Shown piece by piece: positions 50,491 to 58,770 of a DNA stretch of 64,000 nucleotides (positions are counted from its first letter, which is position 1; each line of letters begins with the position of its first letter). The stretch spans positions 5,332,001 to 5,396,000 of the forward strand of contig NZ_JADBEM010000001.1 of NCBI RefSeq assembly GCF_014873875.1, in the 5' to 3' direction. The notes beneath the pieces were generated by a model, which was not told the origin of the DNA, did not search any database, and worked only from the letters and a program-made list of their open reading frames with translations. The translations under genes were made by a program, and so were the position numbers. Origin of the DNA: Actinopolymorpha pittospori (lineage in GTDB: Bacteria > Actinomycetota > Actinomycetes > Propionibacteriales > Actinopolymorphaceae).

Positions 50491-51675
50491 GTGACAGGGG
50501 CGTCGAGTTCAGGAACGAGTGATCGCCCAAGGTCTCCCTCGACAACCTCTCCGACCGCGGTCCTCGATCTGCCGTTGCCGTCGGGCGTACGCTCCCGCTT
50601 CGTCGCGTCGGTCAACGGGCTGAACATGCATGTACTGGAGGCTGGATCATCCCGCTCGGACCGGCTCGTGCTCCTTCTCCACGGATTTCCGGAACTCGGG
50701 TTCAGTTGGCGACACCAACTGTCCGCCCTCGCTGATGCCGGCTACTACGTCCTTGCCCCGGATCTTCGTGGGTATGGGCGTACGACCGGTTTCCAGGCGG
50801 ATGTGAATGCCGATCCGACCGAGTGCAGTATGCCGTGGCTCGTCAACGACCTCATCGCCCTCGTCGCAGCACTCGGACGCAACGAGGTGCATGCCGTCGT
50901 TGGTCACGACTTCGGGTCTGCCCTCGCTGCCTGGTGCGGGGTGCTGAGGCCAGACGTCTTCTCTGCCGTCATGATGATGAGCGCGCCTTTTGCTGGGCCG
51001 CCCGCATGGCCGCTGCGTCCGGATGACGGCCCTTCCCGACTCGCCGCCGCTGTGGCTGGTCTGCCCACGCTAGGGCGCGAGCACTACCAGTGGTACCTCA
51101 GCACTCCCCGCGCGGCCAGAGACATGGACACGCCGCCACAAGGGATGCACGACTTCCTTCGCGCCTATTTCCATGTGAAGAGTGCGGACTGGAAATCCAA
51201 CCAGCCGCATGCCCTCGAGAGGATCGATGCGGCGAGCCTGGCAAGGCTGCCGTTCTACTATGTCCTACCTCTGGGCGTCGGCATACCCGCGGCTGTCCGG
51301 TCCGAGATGCCGACGCCGGAGGAAATCGCGTCCAGTACATGGCTGCCGGAGGAAGACCTCGCGGTCTACGCGGGTGAGTTCAGCCGAACTGGCTTTCAGG
51401 GCGCTCTGCAGTGGTACCGGTGTTTGACCGGAGAGCGTGAGATCAATGCCCTTCGTGTCTTCGGCGGCCGTCGCATCGACGTTCCTTCCGGCTTCATCGC
51501 GGGTGAGAGCGATTGGGGAGTGCACCAGGTGCCCGGCGCCTTCGAAGCGATGCGGCAGCGTGCGTGCACCCAGATGGTGGCTTGCGATCTTGTACCCGGC
51601 GCGGGGCACTGGGTCCAACAGGAGCAGCCACGTGTGGTCCTCGAACTGCTGTTGCGGTTTCTCGAACGACTGTGA
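50491..51675 (+). CDS. Alpha/beta hydrolase, epoxide hydrolase-like
   Basis: A 394-residue hydrolase. HGFPELGFSWRHQLSALADAGYYVLAPDLRGYG is the HGxP oxyanion segment, the nucleophile aspartate is in VVGHDFGSALAAW, a second acid in GESDWGVHQ and the histidine in PGAGHWVQQEQP. A nucleophilic aspartate fits epoxide hydrolases or dehalogenases; two lid tyrosines (FYYVLPL, WYR) support an epoxide hydrolase. GTG 50491 has AGGAG at the right distance; the frame extends to 50389 without one. Intact. It stands alone between the TetR unit and a broken HAD gene. Confidence 0.85.
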   Translation: MTGASSSGTSDRPRSPSTTSPTAVLDLPLPSGVRSRFVASVNGLNMHVLEAGSSRSDRLVLLLHGFPELGFSWRHQLSALADAGYYVLAPDLRGYGRTTGFQADVNADPTECSMPWLVNDLIALVAALGRNEVHAVVGHDFGSALAAWCGVLRPDVFSAVMMMSAPFAGPPAWPLRPDDGPSRLAAAVAGLPTLGREHYQWYLSTPRAARDMDTPPQGMHDFLRAYFHVKSADWKSNQPHALERIDAASLARLPFYYVLPLGVGIPAAVRSEMPTPEEIASSTWLPEEDLAVYAGEFSRTGFQGALQWYRCLTGEREINALRVFGGRRIDVPSGFIAGESDWGVHQVPGAFEAMRQRACTQMVACDLVPGAGHWVQQEQPRVVLELLLRFLERL

Positions 51676-51718
51676 ACTCAAGGACGCTCGCGGGACGGCG
51701 AGTTCGCCCTCCTGCGGC

Positions 51719-52337
51719 TCAGGAACGCCAGCGTTGGATGAGCTGGTCGGCGAGGCCGGGAAGATCTGGTGCGACGAGGTTGGGCTGGGGCAGTGAGACG
51801 ACGGGCAGCGGCGCGTTGCCTGGCCGGGTGATCAGCCCCGCGGTGTAGCCGGCGCTTTGGGCGCCCACAGTGTCCAGGACATGGCTCGCGACCATGAGGC
51901 ATGTGGACGGTGGCACCGCCAGGCCCTGGGCGACCAGGTGGTAGCCCTGCGGGGCTGGTTTGTAGGAGCGGACGGTCTCGACGGTGAACTGGCGTTCGAA
52001 GTACGGGGCGAGACCGGCGTGCTCCAGCGGGCCTGATCTCCTCCACGTCGTCGTCGGAGACCTGGACGCCGTGGACGTCGCCGACCATCCTGAGTAGTCC
52101 CTGGCCCAGGGTGAAGAAGCCCTCCCAGAGGCCGGACAGCGTGATCGTCTGCGCATACATGATCAGCTGGCCGAACCACTCGCGCACGACCCGGCCTTCA
52201 CCGAAGATCTTCTCGAAGAGCGGGTTCATCGACTCAAGGTCGAGCAGAGTCTCGTTCACATCGAAGACGAGCACTCGGCGCTCGCCGCCGATCCACTCGC
52301 CGTTGGTGCTGGCGCGCGTGGCCGGGTGGTGGCTCAT
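51719..52337 (-). pseudogene. Type II haloacid dehalogenase (HAD), frameshifted and internally deleted
   Basis: The start (ATG 52337) reads RRVLVFDVNETLLDLESMNPLFEKIFG, the HAD motif I with DxNET, and runs to EEIRP near 52030. The rest continues in another frame: LEHAGLAPYFERQFTVETVRSYKPAPQGYHLVAQ (motif III lysine) and ends at 51719. About 60 residues expected between these parts, with motif II, are missing. The first frame ends at 51678 in unrelated sequence. The family hydrolyses 2-haloacids through the motif I aspartate; this copy should be inactive. Confidence 0.85.
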
Positions 52338-52460
52338 CGTTGTCAGCCCCCTGTTCGGTTCCTGTGGTCTGGATGGGTTGCCTGCACCGTGCTCACCTCG
52401 GCGCGGCGCTCAGATGGGCGGTCCGGTCGGACGGCTCGCTGACGAGGGTTCCGGAGTTCG

Positions 52461-53396
52461 TCAATCGCGGTGGTGGCGGTTTGTAGGACGGTTTGGTCCG
52501 CCCGGCAGGAAGCGACGTGTCACGTCGTCCTGGATCTGGTTGACCGCGCCCAGGTGCCGGATGAGCTGTGCGGACCGACTACCCCGCAGTCCCGCAGCTG
52601 TCATCACGCCATCTCGGATGTAGGTGTACACGCCCGTCACCGGGAACACCCCGATCGAGCGGAGTTTCTCCGCCTGGGCAGGGACCGTGTCCTGGAAGTC
52701 CGTACTGGCGAAGAACTCCCGTGCGGCCAGCGGACTGTCGAATCCGATCTCGACAACGGCGATGTCTCGCCGCTCGTTGCTCACCTGGTGATCCACCATC
52801 GGTGCCGGCGGCGCCGGGTGGGCGTTGTCATATGGCGTGGGTTGGTGCAGGCGCAGCTTGCGAACCGCCGGCGCCGCGGCCAAACCCTGCGCCCAGTCCC
52901 TCACCCACGAACGGAAATCGTCGGCCGCGCCACCGTTGAGGTGCAGATGGAGCCGGTGCAACGGATCAGCTCCGTTCGGGATCGGATCGGCCACTCGGTC
53001 GACCAACGTCCGCGAGCCGTCCGGAAGGTCGTAGGCCACCGTGTGCTCGAAGACGTTGTGCTCGTCCTCGAAGAGGACAGGGCTGGCGGCCTCGAAACGT
53101 GCCTGCTCCTCGGTTCCGGCGAACCCGATCTCCACCGCGCCGTCGAGAACGACGTCCATGCGACGAACACCGGCTGGTACCGGCCAGAGGTTGGCCGAGA
53201 CTCCGCGCGAGAAGTGGTACTGCACGTAGTACCCGAGCCCCGGCAGCCTGGCGCAGAGCGGCCCGTGCACGTCGCGCCAGTACGCGGCGAACACGGGGTG
53301 CGGTAGGCCGGTGAGTCTCCGCACCGGCGTGTACGTCAGGCAGCGCACACGTTCGTCGCGCTCGCGGTAGTCGGGCAGATTGACACCTGCGGACAT
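52461..53396 (-). CDS. EthD-domain protein with two ferredoxin-like domains
   Basis: A 311-residue protein. Residues about 15-130 read RRLTGLPHPVFAAYWRDVHGPLCARLPGLGYYVQYHF, the EthD pattern (F-x-x-Y-W-x-x-x-H-G-P). A second related domain covers about 155-265 (HRLHLHLNGGAADDFRSWV...VVEIGFDSPLAAREFFAS). EthD proteins have an unclear role in degradation of ethers and aromatics; tandem forms occur in polyketide clusters. The ATG at 53396 follows AAGGGAA; an upstream extension to 53495 lacks this. Its short spacing to the MBL gene suggests a two-gene unit. Confidence 0.78.
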   Translation of the reverse strand: MSAGVNLPDYRERDERVRCLTYTPVRRLTGLPHPVFAAYWRDVHGPLCARLPGLGYYVQYHFSRGVSANLWPVPAGVRRMDVVLDGAVEIGFAGTEEQARFEAASPVLFEDEHNVFEHTVAYDLPDGSRTLVDRVADPIPNGADPLHRLHLHLNGGAADDFRSWVRDWAQGLAAAPAVRKLRLHQPTPYDNAHPAPPAPMVDHQVSNERRDIAVVEIGFDSPLAAREFFASTDFQDTVPAQAEKLRSIGVFPVTGVYTYIRDGVMTAAGLRGSRSAQLIRHLGAVNQIQDDVTRRFLPGGPNRPTNRHHRD

Positions 53397-53491
53397 GGCG
53401 GACACTTCCCTTGCTGGGAACTCCCGTCGAGCACACCACGGAGGTGGAGCGGCCGGTGCCCCCAAAGGTCCCGCGGACCGCTCGTCAGTGG

Positions 53492-54196
53492 TCACTCAGG
53501 AACAGGAGGACGCCACGGCGGGCTGTGGCTGTCGACGTACCAGTCGAAGCCCTCCGCTACCAAGGCGCTGATCTGCCGCAGATCGATCTCCTCGCCCGCG
53601 GGGCCCGGCTCGCGCAGATGGAACGGCGGCGGGTAGAAGCAGTCGCCAAGCAGCAGCACGCCGGAGCCGGGGACGGCTACGACCGTGGAGTCCGGCGCGT
53701 GTTTGCCGCCCACGTGCCGGACCTCGATCCCGCCGGAGAGCATCAGCCGGTCGGTGAAGGTACGGCTCGGAGCCCGCACGGCGAAGTCCGCCCAGCCGGT
53801 CATGGCTCGCGCTCGGGCCTTGAAGCTCGGCCCCAGCCGGGGGTTGGCGACCACCTGCTCCTGCAGGTACTCCTGGCTCCACGAGCGGCGTGCCTCAGCA
53901 GACAGCAGCGTGGCACCCGACTCCTGGCCAACAATCTCCTCCACCTCCCAGGCGCAGGCACCCCAGGTGTGGTCCCAATGGTGGTGGGTGTACACAAGCC
54001 GGCGTGCGGCGGGCAGCCCTGCCTCCGCCAAGGCCGACTGCACCAACCGGGCGTGCGCCGGGCTCTGTCCCGCGTCGACCACTGTGCTGCCCGCATCGTC
54101 GGCGACCACCGCGACACAGGGCATGACCGCCTCAGGATCCGGATCGCCGGGGTAGATCCAGACCCGGCCGGACAACTGGCTCAACGAGGCAGTCAT
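53492..54196 (-). CDS. MBL-fold metallo-hydrolase
   Basis: A 234-residue metallo-beta-lactamase-fold protein. The metal motif THHHWDHTWG (HxHxDH) is complete, followed by the lone histidine in VGGKHAPDSTVV, the aspartate in LLGDCFYPPP and a final histidine in VDSHSPPW. Such enzymes hydrolyse esters, thioesters or lactones. The ATG at 54196 is the natural start; a longer frame overlaps the methyltransferase gene. It is followed 95 bases later by the EthD-like gene on the same strand. Confidence 0.88.
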   Translation of the reverse strand: MTASLSQLSGRVWIYPGDPDPEAVMPCVAVVADDAGSTVVDAGQSPAHARLVQSALAEAGLPAARRLVYTHHHWDHTWGACAWEVEEIVGQESGATLLSAEARRSWSQEYLQEQVVANPRLGPSFKARARAMTGWADFAVRAPSRTFTDRLMLSGGIEVRHVGGKHAPDSTVVAVPGSGVLLLGDCFYPPPFHLREPGPAGEEIDLRQISALVAEGFDWYVDSHSPPWRPPVPE

Positions 54197-54257
54197 TCCC
54201 GCAGTCTGCCAGGAGGTTCCGGGTGTCCATCCGCGCACGACCTGCCGGGAGAGCGGT

Positions 54258-54743
54258 TCACCCGCAGGGAGGCTCCAGGACCAAGCCGAGGTTCTTGGGT
54301 CCACGAAAGTCCAGCTGTACTGCCTCTGACCGACCACCGAGGCCCTCGTGGTGCGCACTGACGGCCCTGAGGAGCTCGTCCTGACCGAGCTTGTGCGACC
54401 GACTCCAGAAGTTGCAGCAGGGGACTACGAGCACAGGGCGAACGATGGCTGACTCCACCACCTGTCGCAGCGCCTCGTCGGGATGGAGACCGACCACAAG
54501 GTCGTAGTAGTCCGCCATCTGCGCGGAGTACTCCTCCTGTCGGCTGGAGATGCCCTTGAGGGTCCACCCACGAGGGTCGACCACATCGCACTCGATGCCG
54601 TAACGCTTGCCCAGGATCCGGGCCAGCATGCCCTGGCCGCCCGCGACGTCGGCGACGTAGCGCGCGGTGGGAAACCGCACGCTCACGAACCGCGCCACCG
54701 CTTCGAAGCGGGTGGCGTCACCGTGGAAACGGTGGCGGCTCAT
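54258..54743 (-). CDS. SAM-dependent methyltransferase-like protein
   Basis: A 161-residue protein. VADVAGGQGMLARILGKRYGIECDVVDPRGW is a SAM-binding motif I followed by the acidic end of strand 2. The region DLVVGLHPDEALRQVVESAIVRPVLVVPCCNFW is like the motif IV area of the METTL-type methyltransferases that carry a PCCNFW sequence. It is shorter than usual, and the substrate is unknown. It is divergent from the kinase gene at 54894 and lies 61 bases upstream of the MBL gene. Confidence 0.7.
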   Translation of the reverse strand: MSRHRFHGDATRFEAVARFVSVRFPTARYVADVAGGQGMLARILGKRYGIECDVVDPRGWTLKGISSRQEEYSAQMADYYDLVVGLHPDEALRQVVESAIVRPVLVVPCCNFWSRSHKLGQDELLRAVSAHHEGLGGRSEAVQLDFRGPKNLGLVLEPPCG

Positions 54744-54893
54744 CGGCGACTCCGTGGGTTCGGGTGCTGGTCAGCGTCGGACTTTGCAGCAAGGCTACGT
54801 CCGCCGCACCGACGAGGAATGTCTTGGAGCAACGTCCTGCCAGCCGATTATGTGCAGTGCGGATCCGAGCCGGCGTCGGTTAACCTGCGGGCC

Positions 54894-55865
54894 ATGCCGA
54901 CATCAGAGCGATACGTCGTTGCGGTCGATTCGGGCGGGACCCAGACCAGGGTTGGCTGTTTCACGCTCGATGGAGTGTTGTTGGCACGGCGCGTGGGAGA
55001 AGGCGGGTCACCCACCCACAATCACACTGCGGCCGAGAACGTCTGCTCCACGATCGCCGCGGCGATGACCGTCGGCGGGCTCGCGGCTGAGAGCGCGGTC
55101 GCCTTGACGGCGGGAATGGCCGGGTACGAAATCGATGCTGCGAACGGTTGGATCGACACCTTCTTCGACGGGGCCGCGCTGACCTGCCCTCGGCAGGTGG
55201 TCAATGATGCGGTGATCGCGCACCGGGGTGCACTGGCCGGAGTGCCGGGGGTCATCGTCGTGGGCGGCACCGGTTCGATGATCGCAGCCATCACCGATGA
55301 CGGCACGGTGGTGGAAAGTGGCCGGTTCCAGCACTATGCCGGCGGAGCACGGCACCTCGTCTACGAAGCGATGCATCGCATCCTGATCGGCGATCACGCG
55401 GACGCCGATGCGAAGTTGGTCGAGACGGTGCTGGCCTGGTGGGGAGTTCGGGACGTCGGAGACCTTCGTCGGATCGTGCTCGGACTGGACGGTCAGGACT
55501 ACAACGACGTGAAGCGTCGGTACGGCGGCCTGGCACCGGCGATCACTGCCGCCGTGGACGACTCTCCGCTCGCCGATGCCGCGGTGACCCGCCTGGCCGA
55601 GAAGACCGCGGTCGGCGTCCGCCTGCTGGCCCCGTTGGTCAGCAGAAGCGTCGTGCCGGTGGCATTGGCAGGGGCGTTGGCGACCTCCGCCGAGTTCGCC
55701 GATCGGATCACCCGGCTCCTGACCGCCAGCTCCGAGCCGCACATCACCATCGCCAGCGCCGCGCTCGATCCCCTCGGCGGCGCGGCCCTGATGGCGCTGA
55801 AGTCCGTCGGGGTGGCCATCACCCCCGAACTCGTCAGGCGACTTCAGGTCTCGACCGGCCGCTGA
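54894..55865 (+). CDS. BadF/BcrA-type ATPase family kinase (N-acetylglucosamine kinase-like)
   Basis: A 323-residue ASKHA-fold protein. The phosphate 1 motif is AVDSGGTQTRVGCF at the N-terminus. NDAVIAHRGAL has the catalytic aspartate, and GVIVVGGTGSMIAA is the phosphate 2 motif; a C-terminal ASAALDPLGGAAL completes the fold. Bacterial homologues phosphorylate N-acetylglucosamine or similar aminosugars. The ATG at 54894 is used; the frame extends far upstream antisense to the methyltransferase gene and this part is not coding. Its stop overlaps the convergent metallohydrolase gene by 22 bases. Confidence 0.85.
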   Translation: MPTSERYVVAVDSGGTQTRVGCFTLDGVLLARRVGEGGSPTHNHTAAENVCSTIAAAMTVGGLAAESAVALTAGMAGYEIDAANGWIDTFFDGAALTCPRQVVNDAVIAHRGALAGVPGVIVVGGTGSMIAAITDDGTVVESGRFQHYAGGARHLVYEAMHRILIGDHADADAKLVETVLAWWGVRDVGDLRRIVLGLDGQDYNDVKRRYGGLAPAITAAVDDSPLADAAVTRLAEKTAVGVRLLAPLVSRSVVPVALAGALATSAEFADRITRLLTASSEPHITIASAALDPLGGAALMALKSVGVAITPELVRRLQVSTGR

Positions 55866-58318
55866 GCCACGTCAGCGTCGTCGTTCGCGGTGCGGCGGTC
55901 GAGAGCCTGGAGTGCCTCGGCGAAGGGTCGTTCGAGCCAGGCGAGATGGTCGGTTTCGCCGTGGTGGTGGGTGGTGAGCTCATCGGGGCGGCGGATCGCG
56001 GTGTGGCGTACGTAGTCGCGGGCGCCTTCGACGACCGTCCGGATGTAGTGGAGACCCTCCGGGTCGGCCATTCCCCACGGACCACCACAGGCGACGAACA
56101 CGGGAGAGGTGTGCGCGAAGACCCGACGTCCCCACTCGTCGAGGTGGAAGTCGGAGCCGAGCGCTCGCAGCGCGAGCCATGAATGCCCGTCGACGCGGAC
56201 GTTCTCGGTGAGGGTGAGCTCGCGTGCTCCGTTCCCGGGTACGGCGGCCACCACTTCGCCGTTGCACACCAGCTCCAGCCCGTGGAGCGGGAAGATGCTG
56301 GTGACGCCCGCCTCGACGGTCACGGTGCCCGGACCGGACAGATCGACGGTGTCGCCGGCCTGTCGCCCATCGACAGAGAAGGTGAGCAGCGGCCCGCCCG
56401 ACAGGAAGGTCCGTCCCTGCCGCACGGCACGGCACCAGCCCTCGTAGCTGAACTCCTCGTCGGGGTCGAGCCGCGCATAGGTGCGGTAGAGGCCCACAGG
56501 CACCGAGCTCGACATCTTGTCGGTGCCGCCGACGAGTGGCATCCGGTAACCAGAGTTGAGGTAGCGGTAGTACTCCAGCAGGGCGTCGTCACCGTGAGAC
56601 AACATCTCCACGGCGTCGGCTCGCCCGGTGGTGACGAGTACGGCGGGCTCGCCGTTGGGGTTGGGGAAGTGGGCCGCGACGACGGTGCCGCCCTGGGCGT
56701 GGGTGCGGTCGGCCCAGTCGCTCAGAGTCGCGTCCAGGGCGCTGCCGAGCTCCGCCTCGCTCGGACCGTCACTGGACCACGGCATGACGGGTTCCTTCAG
56801 CCCCCAGAGCAGCATGTGCCCGAGAGCGTGCTGGCGGTTCTCCTGGCCCACGTAGGTGAGGTAGTCGCCGCCGTGGACGGCGCTCACGCGTCCGCTGAAG
56901 TCCTCGGTGTTGGTGAACAGCGCACCCCACTGAGCCTGCAGCAGGTTGACCACGCGCAGGTCCTCGCCCTGCTGTTCGAGCTGCGCACCCGCGGTGGACA
57001 GGAAGTGCACGTGGGAGTCGCCCGACCACCAGCCGGCGGCCGCCATGTCGGTCGTACGCCGGATCCGCAGCGTCAGCTCCCGCTGGCCGGGCTCGATGCG
57101 TACGGTCTCGCGCAGGGGTTCGTACTCGAACCCGCGTGCGACGTCGACGACCACTTCACCACGAGGGAGCCAACCCTGGCAGGCGCCGTCGATGTAGGCG
57201 TAGGTGCGCTGGCCTAGGCGGACGTCGCCACCGACGTCGAGGTGCCAGCTGTTGAGGTTCTGGTTGACATGGTTGTGATGGCCGTGGGGCTGGTACGGGA
57301 CACCTTCGGGAGAACGGAAATGGACCCGGCATGGAACAGGCTGCCCGCTGGAGTCGTCGAGCACCTCGACGTGGACCCAGTTGCGGCCCGGGTCGACCAG
57401 TTCGACGCGTACGCGGTCGCTCTCGGCGTGCCCGTCGCGTTCGACGTCGCCCCATCGCACCTGACCGAGCTCCTCGCCCTCGTGCCGCACGACGAGGGTG
57501 GCGGAGGGGATGGCAGCGACCGAGGCGTAGGCAGGAGACGTGCCCGGCCCGGCGTGCTCCGCCCCGTAGCCGGGACGGTCGTCGCCGGTCGGCAGCCGGT
57601 GCGGGTAGGTCGCGACACCGCGGTCGACATCGAGGTCGAGCACGCCGGTGCTACCGGCGACCGCATCGTCGGTGACGAGAAGGCGGACGGGCCGTCCGGG
57701 CGTACGGACGAACGGGTGTTCCTCGAGGTGGCCGAGGGTGATCCCGCCGATGAGGAACGGCAGACCAAGCGGGATGATCTCCAGGCGTTCGATCACGGCG
57801 TCGGGGGTGGGGTTGTCCCAGCACCACAGGTAGTAGCCCTGCGCCCACCCCTTGCCGTGCTCGGTCATGCGGAAGCCGGTCTGGTCCCAGCGTCCCTCGA
57901 AGCGGTCGATGTTGTAGTCGGGCGTGTCGCCGACCGCGAGGAACGGGTCACGTCCCCACGCGTGTTGAGTGATCTGGATCTCGAACCGCTCGCGGATCGG
58001 CACCTCGACAGTGGCGCCGCCGGCGAGGTGGAAGACGTAGTCGGCGACGCGGGTGCCGACACCGTGACCCGCCGGACCGCCGGGTTCGAGTTGGCGGTGA
58101 GCGACGATGACCCGCCGCGCCGCCTTGCCGATCTCGACGGAGACGGGTTCGGAAGGCATCACGAAGCAGCGGTCTTTCGCGCGGTCTTCGGAGCCGATCA
58201 GGAACGGCAGGCCGCGGAACTCCACGTTACCCAGCTGAGGATCTGCCGGGTCCGCGCCGAGGACGTCGACACCTGCGTTGCACACGGACTGGAGGGAAAC
58301 CGGTTCATAGCCGGGCAT
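55844..58318 (-). CDS. Large CehA/McbA-type metallohydrolase (PHP-like)
   Basis: An 824-residue cytoplasmic protein. The first 380 residues form beta-rich domains I do not recognise, with PYQPHGHHNHVNQNLNSWHLDVGG near the end. The second half begins AAGWWSGDSHVHFLS, the HxH metal motif of CehA/McbA PHP-like hydrolases. It continues with TVVAAHFPNP and PLVGGTDKMSSS, which supply further histidine and aspartate ligands, and RQGRTFLSGGPLLTFSVDG. Relatives hydrolyse carbamates or phosphoesters. The ATG at 58318 is the natural start. It is convergent with the BadF-like kinase and might process the same aminosugar or glycoside. Function inferred only by motif. Confidence 0.75.
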   Translation of the reverse strand: MPGYEPVSLQSVCNAGVDVLGADPADPQLGNVEFRGLPFLIGSEDRAKDRCFVMPSEPVSVEIGKAARRVIVAHRQLEPGGPAGHGVGTRVADYVFHLAGGATVEVPIRERFEIQITQHAWGRDPFLAVGDTPDYNIDRFEGRWDQTGFRMTEHGKGWAQGYYLWCWDNPTPDAVIERLEIIPLGLPFLIGGITLGHLEEHPFVRTPGRPVRLLVTDDAVAGSTGVLDLDVDRGVATYPHRLPTGDDRPGYGAEHAGPGTSPAYASVAAIPSATLVVRHEGEELGQVRWGDVERDGHAESDRVRVELVDPGRNWVHVEVLDDSSGQPVPCRVHFRSPEGVPYQPHGHHNHVNQNLNSWHLDVGGDVRLGQRTYAYIDGACQGWLPRGEVVVDVARGFEYEPLRETVRIEPGQRELTLRIRRTTDMAAAGWWSGDSHVHFLSTAGAQLEQQGEDLRVVNLLQAQWGALFTNTEDFSGRVSAVHGGDYLTYVGQENRQHALGHMLLWGLKEPVMPWSSDGPSEAELGSALDATLSDWADRTHAQGGTVVAAHFPNPNGEPAVLVTTGRADAVEMLSHGDDALLEYYRYLNSGYRMPLVGGTDKMSSSVPVGLYRTYARLDPDEEFSYEGWCRAVRQGRTFLSGGPLLTFSVDGRQAGDTVDLSGPGTVTVEAGVTSIFPLHGLELVCNGEVVAAVPGNGARELTLTENVRVDGHSWLALRALGSDFHLDEWGRRVFAHTSPVFVACGGPWGMADPEGLHYIRTVVEGARDYVRHTAIRRPDELTTHHHGETDHLAWLERPFAEALQALDRRTANDDADVAQRPVET

Positions 58319-58381
58319 CGGCCGATACTAGCGCCGACGGTCCGCGAAGGGACAGGCATTTGCTGGCCGGTACCTGTCCGA

Positions 58382-58770
58382 TCAGCATCCTTGCGCGATC
58401 CCCAACAGCGCGCGGTAGAGATCCAGGCGGGGAGGGTCCGCGAGAGAGCTGACGAGCTCCCGCGTGGCGTGGTCTCGCATGTCAACCGGCTGTGCCTCAT
58501 CGAGGCTGACCGACGCCTGCGCCTCGATGTAGTAGTTGACGTACCCGGCCAGGACCGAACTGAACGATTCCAGGCCGGTCAGTGCTGCGTGACCGCCGGC
58601 TCGACGATATGCCTCGAGGATCCGCCGTACGCGACCGACGTTGATCGTTCCGTCGTGCGTGCCCCAGTTGCAGAGGAGGGAGGCGAGTACCCGGTCGGGC
58701 ATGCCTGGCCCGGCGTCCTCCCAGTCGAGTAGTACGTGTTCGCCGGCCGCGTCGGTCAGGAGATTCAAGG
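58382..58770 (-). pseudogene. Aminoglycoside phosphotransferase-like kinase, C-terminal half (split by IS)
   Basis: The frame reads PLNLLTDAAGEHVLLDWEDAGPGMPDRVLASLLCNW and ends at 58382. This is the second half of an APH-type kinase, with the metal-binding aspartate in LLDWED. The first half lies on the same strand at 60919-61509, beyond an IS607-type element. Reading upstream into the element gives unrelated sequence. Joining the halves at a GG core restores the frame. The broken gene cannot make an active kinase. Confidence 0.85.
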
